64,000 nt of DNA from Pelotomaculum_C sp050950345 (GTDB taxonomy: Bacteria; Bacillota; Desulfotomaculia; Desulfotomaculales; Pelotomaculaceae): assembly GCA_050950345.1 (NCBI GenBank), contig JBMNHK010000007.1:310001-374000 (forward strand). Reading direction: 5' to 3'. Below the pieces are notes generated by a model. That model had not been told where the DNA came from and did no database searches. It saw only the letters and a program-made list of their open reading frames with translations. Of the stretch, positions 26,461 to 34,576 are shown piece by piece. Every line of letters starts with the position of its first letter. The first letter of the stretch is position 1. The translations under genes were made by a program, and so were the position numbers.

Positions 26461-26655
26461 TTGGAAAAAACAGATGCCAGGACTTATGGCGAGATAGAAA
26501 GGTTGTTTGAGGAATATACAAAAGAAGTTGAGGAACTGCATGAGAAAGGTATTTTGAAAGAGAAGACAATGGTAACATATATAACATATGCCCAATACTT
26601 TGTGAGATGGGTAAAGGGTGACTTCGAGCCAGGGGCTAAGAATAAAGGGTACTAA
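26461..26655 (+). CDS. Small helical protein (64 aa)
   Basis: TTG start with AAAAGGAGG at 26442-26450. The sequence is one amphipathic, acidic helix (EIERLFEEYTKEVEELHEKG) followed by TYAQYFVRWVKGDF. It resembles small phage proteins of unknown role and is the last gene before the right repeat of the nested element. Confidence 0.5.
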   Translation: MEKTDARTYGEIERLFEEYTKEVEELHEKGILKEKTMVTYITYAQYFVRWVKGDFEPGAKNKGY

Positions 26656-26701
26656 TAACAGATTTCCCGGGATTGTTTCTTTACATCTCTATGTTATACC
26701 A

Positions 26702-26749
26702 GAGCCCGCTCACCTGGCATTTGCAAGCAGCCATGCTAGGTGGGCGGGC
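26702..26749. terminator. Large hairpin at the right end of the nested element
   Basis: AGCCCGCTCACCT (26702-26714) pairs with AGGTGGGCGGGCT (26737-26749), 13 bp with one mismatch, followed by AATTCTTT. It overlaps the right direct repeat and may be a terminator or part of the recombination site. 26750-26859 shows nothing else. Confidence 0.5.
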
Positions 26750-26859
26750 TAATTCTTTAGGATTATCATTAACCACAGCATGCCTGCTGAGGCTGCGGCC
26801 ACGCCGGCACCAACATGATCCCGTACGTAGATTTGCTATAACCAACTGAAGCAATATAG

Positions 26860-27045
26860 GTGGAGGGAACAGTTATTAGCTTTGTAACCATGACAATACC
26901 TAGTCTTATTATTTTTATTTACGTATTGCGTAGACCATCGGTATACCATAAAAAAACTATGGTAATAGTTTTTGTTTTGCTAAACAGCGTCTTCTCATAT
27001 AATCTTATCTATGCAATGCATATAGTTATGTGTAAAAAAATATAA
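26860..27045 (+). CDS. Possible small membrane protein (61 aa)
   Basis: GTG start; two hydrophobic segments (ISFVTMTIPSLIIFIYVL and VIVFVLLNSVFSYNLIYAMHIV). There is no good ribosome site and no recognised family. The composition is AT-rich like the gene to its right. Doubtful. Confidence 0.3.
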   Translation: MEGTVISFVTMTIPSLIIFIYVLRRPSVYHKKTMVIVFVLLNSVFSYNLIYAMHIVMCKKI

Positions 27046-27163
27046 GTATGCAGGTAATTTTGTCACTAATGTAAAAGTATACAATTTAGTTGCCGATAGC
27101 CATAGTTTAATGTAGGGCACAAATGCTGTATACTGATATGAAGTTCATGTGGGGGGATTCTAT

Positions 27164-28396
27164 ATGGGATACATCAGATGGCTAAAAGAAATGTTTGAAG
27201 GTGCTTCAGAGCATTTGCCAGAAAAAACTTATCTTCCACTGGTATCAGAAGCGGGGGAAGAAAAGGGTGTTATTTTAGTCCACTCTAACGATACGCGTGA
27301 CCTAATTCTTCGAAATATTACTGAACATTATGAGGTTGATGTTCCTGCACATGGTGGAAACCTGTCTTCTTTTTTTGGAGATCAACTTAGTAGTTCATCT
27401 GCATTAGTTCATTCTGCCCTACAATCACGTCAATTACTTCAGGTTATCGGCACTCCAAAAGCAATAGATGGTCTAAAAAACGGAACTTTATCGATACTAC
27501 GTTCTTCAGGGGAAATGACTGGGACAGTAATAAATTCGCAAACAAAGAAGTTTGCAGCTCAACTACGTTTTGCTCCTGCAAAAGCAGTTAAAGTCGTAGG
27601 ACCTTTAGCTGTTTGGCAAATTCTTAATGCTATAGCTGGAGTTACTCACCTTCAACGAATTAATGCAAGACTCGAGGCACTTCAGAGAGGAATAGAGTGT
27701 CTAACAATACGTATGCAAGCTAAAACATATGGACAAATTGCATCTGCAATTGCAACTTTAGAAGAGTTGTCCAAGCAATGCTATATAACTGGAACCTTTT
27801 CCAATGACATGGTTATTCGTTTATCTTTGGCTGAAAGAGATATAAGAAGTGCATTGGCCGAACAGCGAGTGCTAGTGCAACGTTTTAATGATTCAGCATC
27901 CCAGTTGGTAAGTTCTACAACTGGAAAGAAGGGTGCTTTCTTATGCAATGAGGTTTTAAAAGAAGAGACAACAGAATTTTTAACTGATGCTAAATTACTT
28001 ACTGCAGCTTCAAGGGCTTCTGTATTGGCCTCAGAATCATGGTTAAGACATGATTTGGAACATAACCCGAAACACGTTGCATATAGGTTGAAAAACCTTG
28101 AAAAAGAAATTGAGAGTATTCATGAAACTATGTCACCATTAGCTTTATTACAAGAGCTCCAAGACCATGCGCAAGATTGCTTATCTGAGATGAGTTGGTT
28201 TAGACGTAAGATTTTCAATAGATCATTGGCTAATGAAATTGAATCACGAGAGCTACCTTCAGATAATAACGTTAAAGAAGACAAGACTCCTGATATAGTA
28301 CAAACTGCTCTTATTTGGAAGGACCATAATAACAATACTCGTTCTGTAATAATTGACGCGGAATTCGAATTTAAAGAAGCTGATAATAATGTATAA
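27164..28396 (+). CDS. Hypothetical coiled-coil protein with one membrane-like helix
   Basis: About 410 residues, not recognised. It has an alpha/beta-looking N-terminal third, a hydrophobic segment AVKVVGPLAVWQILNAIAGV near residue 155, then long amphipathic helices (RINARLEALQRGIECL, YRLKNLEKEIESIHE) to an acidic end. ATG 27164 with GGGGGGA upstream is preferred over GTG 27149. AT-rich codon use differs sharply from the GC-rich island that follows, so it was probably acquired separately. It is a stand-alone gene next to defence-type genes. Confidence 0.65.
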   Translation: MGYIRWLKEMFEGASEHLPEKTYLPLVSEAGEEKGVILVHSNDTRDLILRNITEHYEVDVPAHGGNLSSFFGDQLSSSSALVHSALQSRQLLQVIGTPKAIDGLKNGTLSILRSSGEMTGTVINSQTKKFAAQLRFAPAKAVKVVGPLAVWQILNAIAGVTHLQRINARLEALQRGIECLTIRMQAKTYGQIASAIATLEELSKQCYITGTFSNDMVIRLSLAERDIRSALAEQRVLVQRFNDSASQLVSSTTGKKGAFLCNEVLKEETTEFLTDAKLLTAASRASVLASESWLRHDLEHNPKHVAYRLKNLEKEIESIHETMSPLALLQELQDHAQDCLSEMSWFRRKIFNRSLANEIESRELPSDNNVKEDKTPDIVQTALIWKDHNNNTRSVIIDAEFEFKEADNNV

Positions 28397-28957
28397 AACT
28401 TGCCGGCCGCAGCTGCGGCCTCAACGATGACAGTTAGCCAGCAGATGGCGCGCAGCTGCGCGCCAACCCAACCGCCTGTAACATAGGCTTATGATGAAAA
28501 GTAGCCGTCTCGTTTTGAACTGCTTTAGAAGGCCGGCTCCTGATTGTCACAACAAAGCCCCCGCGGTCTCGCCAGTTGTGCTCGCTTTTTGAGCGCACTG
28601 GCGAGACCGTGCACACAGGCTGCGTATCGCGGCTAAAATGTTGCCGGAGGTTGGCCGCACGCTGGAGGCTGTTGTGCGGAGCGGAGCGACGAGGCGACGC
28701 AGGTCGCCGAGAATCGCGGAGTGGAGCACTCAGCCGGAGGCGAGCACTAAAGGCCCCGAAGCGTAGCGGAGCGCTGAGGCGGGAACCGCCGAGATGCGCG
28801 GAGCGGAGCTTATTGGATGGCAGGCGGGCGATAAGCCCGGCTTCCGTTTGAGCCTGCAGCGGCAGAACTTCCTGGCCGGGCAGCTGCCCGGCCTGCGGTA
28901 CGGCGGCAACGCCGCCTTTTGGAGCGGCAGCTGCCGGCTGCGCCTGGGCGCCGACCA
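28397..28957. other. GC-rich stretch without a convincing gene
   Basis: Several frames are open on both strands only because the DNA is GC-rich. The unit GGAGCGGAGC and GCGAGCACT-like variants recur irregularly at 28675-28815. A palindrome GGCCGCAGCTGCGGCC lies at 28405-28420. No frame shows protein-like composition. Confidence 0.4.
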
Positions 28958-28959
28958 AA

Positions 28960-28979
28960 AAAAGGGGCCTCAGCCCCTA
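28960..28979 (-). terminator. Terminator of the SWIM gene
   Basis: On the minus strand GGGGC-TGAG-GCCCC is followed by a run of seven T (plus-strand A run at 28957-28963), directly at the SWIM stop codon. Confidence 0.8.
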
Positions 28980-29306
28980 CAACTGCAGCAACACCCCCAC
29001 CATGCTGCGCGTGCTGCGGGCGTGTGCCTGTGAGCCCAGCTCGTGCAGCGCTACTGCCGCGATATGCTTGCAGGCAACACCCCGCAGCTGCCAGTCCTCG
29101 CAGCTGCAGAAAACCCCGTGGCCACGGCCAACCACCGTGAGACCCACGCTGTGCACCCGCTCCCCACGGACACCAGTGCTGCGCACCCGGGCACGGATGG
29201 ACCCGCCATCGCGCAAGACATCCTCCACCACCAGGCTGCGCTGCACCAGCCCGGCCACCGCTCTGCCCAACCTGCCCTCATCCACTCTCGCCAGAATGCC
29301 TTTCAC
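28977..29306 (-). CDS. SWIM zinc-finger protein
   Basis: 109 residues. CSCEDWQLRGVACKHIAAVAL is a SWIM motif (CxC...CxH). The preceding strands (SIRARVRSTGVRGERVHSVGLTV) are the usual SWIM N-terminal part. GTG start at 29306 with AAAGGAGG about 9 bases upstream and a strong terminator right after the stop: both support a real short gene. SWIM proteins often accompany SNF2-type helicases; none is visible here. It lies in a GC-rich island flanked by AT-rich DNA. Confidence 0.75.
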   Translation of the reverse strand: MKGILARVDEGRLGRAVAGLVQRSLVVEDVLRDGGSIRARVRSTGVRGERVHSVGLTVVGRGHGVFCSCEDWQLRGVACKHIAAVALHELGSQAHARSTRSMVGVLLQL

Positions 29307-29880
29307 CTAAAACCGCCTCCTTTTATTTGGCGCACAACGCAGCGTCCGGCGCGCTGTCAAGGGCCGGAGCGGCAGCGCAGGGCCGGAGCAAAAAAATGTG
29401 GCCCGTAAGGTTTAGCTGTAGAGATTTTTTTTGCGCAGGCTTTACCCTTGACAGTGCGCCGGGAGGCCCACGCGAGCCGGCATGCGAGCGGGGGCCGGAG
29501 CTGCGTTACAATGGGAGGCCAGGGAGGCGGCTTTAACCACAGCTGCGCCGCCACGTTAAAGCCCCCCGGCCCCATGATTGGGGCGGGGGGTTGGGAGGTT
29601 GGGGTTGAGCCTTTCTGGGCGGCAGCCAGTTTTCGGGTGGATGATGGCTTTGTCGGAGAGGTACAGCTGAGCGCAGTGTGGCCGGCCCGGACAAGCAGAG
29701 GCATGGCCCGGGTGCGGGCCTGCCACGCGCGCGGCAGGAGCCACGGTTCAGCGTCTTGGTCTGCAGGCGTATCGTAGATGGTTGTTTTATGGCCATGATA
29801 TCCTGGATTTATTACCATGAACCTGACTGAAATCTGCATCTTATTTCATGATGCTCTCTATAAGATTGTTGGAGCAGGTG
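29307..29880. other. GC-rich stretch upstream of the SWIM gene, no clear gene
   Basis: Overlapping open frames exist on both strands (up to 160 codons), but all are rich in Pro/Arg/Ala and lack a ribosome site or family features. It could be the eroded start of a neighbour of the SWIM gene. Confidence 0.35.
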
Positions 29881-29887
29881 GTAAGAG

Positions 29888-29916
29888 TTGACAATTTATT
29901 TTTGTGTGTTTATAAT
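29888..29916 (+). promoter_or_regulatory. Consensus sigma-A promoter
   Basis: TTGACA (29888-29893), a 17-base spacer and TATAAT (29911-29916): both hexamers are perfect. It points to the DUF2325 gene 62 bases downstream. Confidence 0.8.
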
Positions 29917-29978
29917 AAATATAAAAAGCAAAGCAATATATAAAAAGTGTATTAAGCATACTTGACACGCGCAGGAAA

Positions 29979-30341
29979 ATGATGTATCATAAAACAAGGA
30001 AATCAATCAAGGGGGTGTCTTCCATAAAAACGGTTGTAGTAATTGGTAGCCATACCAAATTGAATTTTGAAAATATTGCACGTGTTGAAGAGAAAGAGCC
30101 GCTTAAGTTTATTCATTATAATGCACGAAACAAAAAAAAGAATGGAAAAAAAGATGTAGAGAAATTTGTAAAGATGGCGGATTTTATTATACTTCAAACG
30201 AATGCTTGTTCACATCAGAGTATGTGGGACGCAAGGGAACTAGCAAAAAAGCATAACAAGCCGATTTATTACAACCGAGGGCTTGGCGCCACGAGGGCTG
30301 TTAAGAAGATCAAGGAAGCTTTTAGTAAAGATATCGCTTAA
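29979..30341 (+). CDS. DUF2325 protein
   Basis: 120 residues. VVVIGSHTKLNFENIARVEEKEPLKFIHY and ADFIILQTNACSHQSMWDARELAKKHNKPIYYNRG match DUF2325, a small Rossmann-like family of unknown role. The C-terminal part contains conserved His and Asn-Arg-Gly. GTG 30016 after AAGGGG is an alternative start giving a protein that begins at the first beta strand. Strong promoter upstream. Confidence 0.8.
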   Translation: MMYHKTRKSIKGVSSIKTVVVIGSHTKLNFENIARVEEKEPLKFIHYNARNKKKNGKKDVEKFVKMADFIILQTNACSHQSMWDARELAKKHNKPIYYNRGLGATRAVKKIKEAFSKDIA

Positions 30342-30420
30342 GATCGATTGGTCGTTTTAAAACGGCTTTTTATAGGCAAACTATAAATAAGTATTAATAA
30401 TACACAAATTAGGTATATCT

Positions 30421-32382
30421 ATGAATTGGGGGCTGAATATGAAAAAGATTAACATGGACCTGGTGGAAAAATTACACTGGAATGCTGCGGATATTTTAAG
30501 GGGGGTTGTAGGTGAAGGTGAGGTAGGTGAAATTGTACTTAAACTCTATACACTAAAAGTTTTAAGTGATAATGATGACCATCCATATAAAATCCCTCCT
30601 TCTGCAAAGTGGAACAATCTAAGTTCTAGTGGGCACGGTTTAGGGTATAGGTTGTCTCAAACAATAACTGAAATTGAATTATTAAACCCTGAATTAAGGG
30701 ACTTGTTTCTGGAAAGTAAGACAGGTTTCGAAAAAATACAGGACAGAGTTTTATTTCAATTAATTCAGCAATTTGATAGGGTTAACCTGAACAGAAAATT
30801 GATGAGCGAGCCGGACCCCCTTACGGGTGAGCTGGCACAAATTACTGAAAAATTGTTCGAAACCCAAGCACGTAGCGAGGGCAAAGCAGCTGGGGAATTT
30901 AGCACTCCAAAGGAGCTAAGTTTTCTGCTGGCCCGATTACTAAATCCCAAACATGGAACAGTTTATGATGGTGTTGCAGGATTGGGCAGTTTTCTGATTG
31001 AAGCTGCCAAAGCAGCGAATAAAGAGAATGTCTCTCTTTATGGACAAGAAATCAACTTTTCCACATGGGTTAAATGCAGGCTTAATCTAATTTTACATGG
31101 CCTGTATGAAGCTAAAGTAGTGCATGGCGATACGATTCGGCAGCCTGGCTGGTTAGATGAGAATCGTAGTATTAAAAAATTTGATTATATTTTAATGAAT
31201 CCACCAATGTCATTAAGAAACTGGGGCAGGGAGGAAGCTGAAATGGACCTTTATGGCCGCTTTCGTTACGGTATCCCTAGTGCTAACATCGGTGATATGG
31301 CATTTGTTCAGCATGCGGTTGCGTCTATGTCAGAAAAAGGTAAAGCTGCATTAATCGTTCCGCCCGGTGTGTTGATTCGGGGAGGAGCTGAACAGCGGAT
31401 AAGAAGTGCTTTGTTAAACGAAGATTTAATTGATGCCGTTATCGGTTTGCCGGCAAATATGATGTTGGGTACTGGCTTGTCTGTAGTCGTGTTAATTTTT
31501 AATAAGATAAAAGATGAGCAAAGAAAAGGAAAAGTGCAAATTATTAGTGCGGAAAATGACTATCTACCTGGGAGAATTCAAAATACCCTTCGCAAAGAGG
31601 ATATTGAAAAAATTGTTAATGCTTATGTTAATAGTGAGGAATTAGAACATTACAGCCGTTTTGTGGGACTAGATGAAATTAGAATCAACGACTGGAACCT
31701 AAATATTCAGCGATATTTTGAAACAGCTGAAGTTGAAACAAAAATTGGTAAAGCGCGAATTAGTTCAAAAATTTATGAGAACAATGATATTCCGAAAGTA
31801 GAATTAAGAGCAATAGCTGAACTATTTAGGGGTGTTCTGCCGCCAAAAGACCAGGAGGGAGAGCTAAACTACAAAATAATCAATCTTAGCGATGTACAGG
31901 ACGGAAAAATAATATTTGATAGCCTTACGTATGTGTCTATGAGTGATTTCAAAAAGGCATATAGATATGAGGTCCGCCCAGGAGATTTGCTTCTTGCCAG
32001 TAGGGGGACAGCATTAAAAATAGCTGTGGTGCCGGAAACTGACGAAAATCTTATCCTTTCTAATAATTTTATATGTATTAGAACTAAAGGTAATTATGAT
32101 CCTTATTTTTTAAAATATTTTTTAGAGAGTCCAGTCGGTGTGCATTACCTCAAAGCCAACCAGCGGGGGGCAGCAGTAACAGTTTTAAGCACAAAAGATA
32201 TTAGTTTAATTCCTGTTCCTTTGCTACCATTGAAAGAACAGAAGAAGATAGCAAAAAGTTTTCAACAAGCAGATAAGGAACTTGAAGAAGCAATTGAATT
32301 GGCCCGTAAAAAACACGAGGATAATTATCAAAACTATTATCAGCAGATGGGTATTGCCGGATCTATAGAAATTGCAGATTAA
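30421..32382 (+). CDS. Type I-like N6-adenine methyltransferase with specificity domain
   Basis: 653 residues in one chain: HsdM-type N-terminal helical part (about 1-150), SAM-binding motif I region DGVAGLGSFLIEAA, catalytic NPPMS (NPPx class), and from about residue 440 an HsdS-like target-recognition domain (VELRAIAELFRGV, RPGDLLLASRG, LIPVPLLPLKEQKKIA) ending in a helical spacer. An M-S fusion can methylate alone. No restriction subunit is nearby, so it may be an orphan or the remnant of a larger system. ATG 30439 (MKKINMDL) is an alternative start. Confidence 0.85.
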   Translation: MNWGLNMKKINMDLVEKLHWNAADILRGVVGEGEVGEIVLKLYTLKVLSDNDDHPYKIPPSAKWNNLSSSGHGLGYRLSQTITEIELLNPELRDLFLESKTGFEKIQDRVLFQLIQQFDRVNLNRKLMSEPDPLTGELAQITEKLFETQARSEGKAAGEFSTPKELSFLLARLLNPKHGTVYDGVAGLGSFLIEAAKAANKENVSLYGQEINFSTWVKCRLNLILHGLYEAKVVHGDTIRQPGWLDENRSIKKFDYILMNPPMSLRNWGREEAEMDLYGRFRYGIPSANIGDMAFVQHAVASMSEKGKAALIVPPGVLIRGGAEQRIRSALLNEDLIDAVIGLPANMMLGTGLSVVVLIFNKIKDEQRKGKVQIISAENDYLPGRIQNTLRKEDIEKIVNAYVNSEELEHYSRFVGLDEIRINDWNLNIQRYFETAEVETKIGKARISSKIYENNDIPKVELRAIAELFRGVLPPKDQEGELNYKIINLSDVQDGKIIFDSLTYVSMSDFKKAYRYEVRPGDLLLASRGTALKIAVVPETDENLILSNNFICIRTKGNYDPYFLKYFLESPVGVHYLKANQRGAAVTVLSTKDISLIPVPLLPLKEQKKIAKSFQQADKELEEAIELARKKHEDNYQNYYQQMGIAGSIEIAD

Positions 32383-32481
32383 AAGGGATAAAATGTTATT
32401 TGGACAATAGTGATACGCTGTTTTTAAGATTGAGTGAGTAAAGCATAAGTATGATAATTATTAATATAGAGGTGTTAAAAA

Positions 32482-33099
32482 ATGGCTTTGAAAAAGTCTC
32501 AACTTTACAGTTCACTCTGGAGCAGCTGTGATGAACTCCGGGGTGGCATGGATGCCTCGCAGTACAAGGACTACATCCTTACACTGTTGTTCATGAAGTA
32601 CGTCTCCGACAAATACGCCGGTAAGACCGACGCTGTGATTGAAGTGCCTAAAAATGGCAGCTTTTACGACATGGTTAAAATCAAGGGCGACAAGGAGATC
32701 GGCGATAAGATTAACAAAATTATTGGCAATCTTGCCGATGCCAACGAGCTAAGAGGTGTTATCGATCAAGCTGACTTCAATGACGAGGACAAGCTGGGGC
32801 GAGGCAAGGAAATGCAGGATCGTCTCTCAAAACTGGTTGCGATTTTCGATAAACTTGACTTCAAGTCCAATCAGGCTGACGGAGATGACCTTTTGGGTGA
32901 TGCTTACGAGTATCTGATGCGGCACTTTGCTACGGAGTCTGGTAAAAGCAAAGGCCAGTTCTATACTCCGGCTGAGGTCTCCCGTATCATGGCCAAGGTT
33001 GTTGGTATTGGGCTGCAAACCCGCCAGGACCAGACAATCTACGATATAATCACTACGAAAACGATACAATTTAATTACCCTATTTTGAGTGCTTCCTAA
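32482..33099 (+). pseudogene. hsdM: HsdM, truncated type I methylase subunit
   Basis: KSQLYSSLWSSCDELRGGMD through GQFYTPAEVSRIMAKVVG is the N-terminal 180 residues of a canonical HsdM. The sequence breaks at DQTIYD, exactly where DPTCGSGSLL (SAM motif I) should follow, and ends after 20 unrelated residues. The catalytic half, hsdS and hsdR are missing, so it is nonfunctional. GC content is higher than in the genes around it, and a clean deletion breakpoint lies near 33045. Confidence 0.85.
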
Positions 33100-33174
33100 T
33101 GGGGTGAAGGTTCAAAAAAGGGGGTTAGCTTTTGACCGGGAGGTTGCCGGTTATTTTTATAGGGGGATGAAGGC

Positions 33175-33912
33175 ATGAATGAGCAAGAGTTCAAGAAATT
33201 ACTAATCGATACAGTAAGAGTCGGGGATAATCCAGACAAGGATAATATCATTTCGCTCTTGAAAATTTCGATCGTTAGATTTGAAAAAACTGGTGAGTTC
33301 ACGCGTCGGCTTTGGAATCACTATAAGGAATATGTTTTTCTTTGCATTATTCCTGAGAAGATGATAGAGCTAAAAAAATATGAGACATATTTATACAAGG
33401 TCTGTGATGAAATATACCCTCCTAATGATGAGTATGAATTTTGGGGATTAGCGATTAAACCGGGAAGCTTACCTGTTCAAGAAGACATTAGTCAAGAAAT
33501 CCTGTTTGAAGGTATTCAACGACAGATAATAGAAGAAATCCAAAATGCTAAATATCTGATTTGGATTGCTATGGCATGGTTTACAGACCCAGTACTGTAT
33601 AGAGTGCTTTTGAAAAAGAAAAGCCAGGGAGTAACTATTGAAATTGTAGTGGATGATAATGATAAGAATCGAAATGCCGAGTTCGACTTAGATGCCAGTT
33701 TCACAACACATTGGGTAACAATAGAATCTCTCTATAAAAATATAATGCACGAGAAATTCTGTATTATAGATTTGCAAACTGTAATTCATGGTACCTTTAA
33801 CTGGACAAAAGCAGCGAATTACAACAAAGAAACAATCAGCATAGACCGAAATAGAATCACAGCTGAGGCATTCGCGGATGAATTTATGCGATTAAAGAAG
33901 AGTGACGATTAA
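33175..33912 (+). CDS. Phospholipase D-like (HKD) nuclease-type protein
   Basis: 245 residues. The C-terminal half is a PLD-like domain: LIWIAMAWFTDPVLYRVLL, IEIVVDDND and the HKD motif HEKFCIIDLQTVIHGTFNWT (His-x-Lys-x4-Asp). Only one HKD is present, as in Nuc-type endonucleases that dimerise. The N-terminal half is helical and not recognised. GGGGG before ATG. Position beside broken restriction genes suggests a defence role (inference). Confidence 0.7.
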   Translation: MNEQEFKKLLIDTVRVGDNPDKDNIISLLKISIVRFEKTGEFTRRLWNHYKEYVFLCIIPEKMIELKKYETYLYKVCDEIYPPNDEYEFWGLAIKPGSLPVQEDISQEILFEGIQRQIIEEIQNAKYLIWIAMAWFTDPVLYRVLLKKKSQGVTIEIVVDDNDKNRNAEFDLDASFTTHWVTIESLYKNIMHEKFCIIDLQTVIHGTFNWTKAANYNKETISIDRNRITAEAFADEFMRLKKSDD

Positions 33913-34051
33913 TTTACCTTGTTATGAAGGCTTCCTAAGGAGATTATGTTTCAAAAAAGGTGGTGCTTAACCGAAAGCTTAAAAATGTACATACCGGAAG
34001 TTGGTCTTATGGAGTAGAGGTAAACAAAAAATATATATTCGGAGGTGAATC

Positions 34052-34576
34052 ATGGCAACAAAGAATTTTAAATCTTTAGATTCGCTACAAAGTGTAGAGA
34101 AAGTTATTAACGAAGCTTCCACTGCTTTGAAATCTAAAACAAATACTATCGTCAACAGTGCAATACCCGAAACACTGGCTGGTGCTTTGGGTGCTGGAAT
34201 AGGTGGTGTCGGGTCATTTGCTGCCTTATTCTATGGGGGTTCAGTTGTGGGCTTAAGTGCAGCCGGCATTTCATCAGGTCTTGCAGCGGCAGGTGCTGTT
34301 GTAGGTGGAGGTATGGCCGCTGGCATATTTGTACTCGCTGCGCCAATTGTAGTATTAGGTGCAGGCGGTGTGGGGATTGCCTCATCAATAAAAAATAAAA
34401 AGCTTAAAGAAGCTAAAGATCGCCTATTAAAATTAGCTATTGAAAAGAATCACGCAATTAACAAGGCTCTTAAAGAAGAAATTAACGCAACAAAAGATAG
34501 GGCGGATTACTTAAACAGCATCAATATTCTATTGCAACGTGCGATTAATGACTTAAAAGCCGATTTAGGTGTATAG
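34052..34576 (+). CDS. Glycine-zipper membrane protein of a two-gene operon
   Basis: 174 residues, not recognised. Residues 45-115 form two hydrophobic, Gly/Ala-rich helices (AGALGAGIGGVGSFAALFYGG, with VGGGMAAGIFVLAAP after it), then a charged coiled coil (KLKEAKDRLLKLAIEKNHAI). Glycine-zipper hairpins are found in pore-forming or membrane-perturbing proteins. It overlaps the next gene by 8 bases. Ribosome site GGAGGTG. Confidence 0.6.
   Translation: MATKNFKSLDSLQSVEKVINEASTALKSKTNTIVNSAIPETLAGALGAGIGGVGSFAALFYGGSVVGLSAAGISSGLAAAGAVVGGGMAAGIFVLAAPIVVLGAGGVGIASSIKNKKLKEAKDRLLKLAIEKNHAINKALKEEINATKDRADYLNSINILLQRAINDLKADLGV

Larger units (their letters stand above)
20505..26722. mobile_element. 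Nested phage-like element with serine recombinase, about 6.2 kb
   Basis: The recombinase, DUF3800 protein, truncated S24 repressor, DnaC-like loader, RusA and small phage-type genes form one block. It is bounded by a direct repeat: ATGTTATACCAG at 20505-20516 and 26691-26702, each followed by GGCATTTG (20522-20529; 26716-26723) at different spacing (5 versus 13 bases). I infer att-type ends of a decayed prophage or integrative element lying inside the larger cotJC element. The 12-mer alone could occur by chance; the two-block match and location make it credible. Confidence 0.45.

Noticed and set aside
28434..29839. Several 80-174-codon frames on both strands of the GC-rich island
   Set aside because: They overlap each other, are rich in Arg/Pro/Ala and have no start signals; only the SWIM frame has them.
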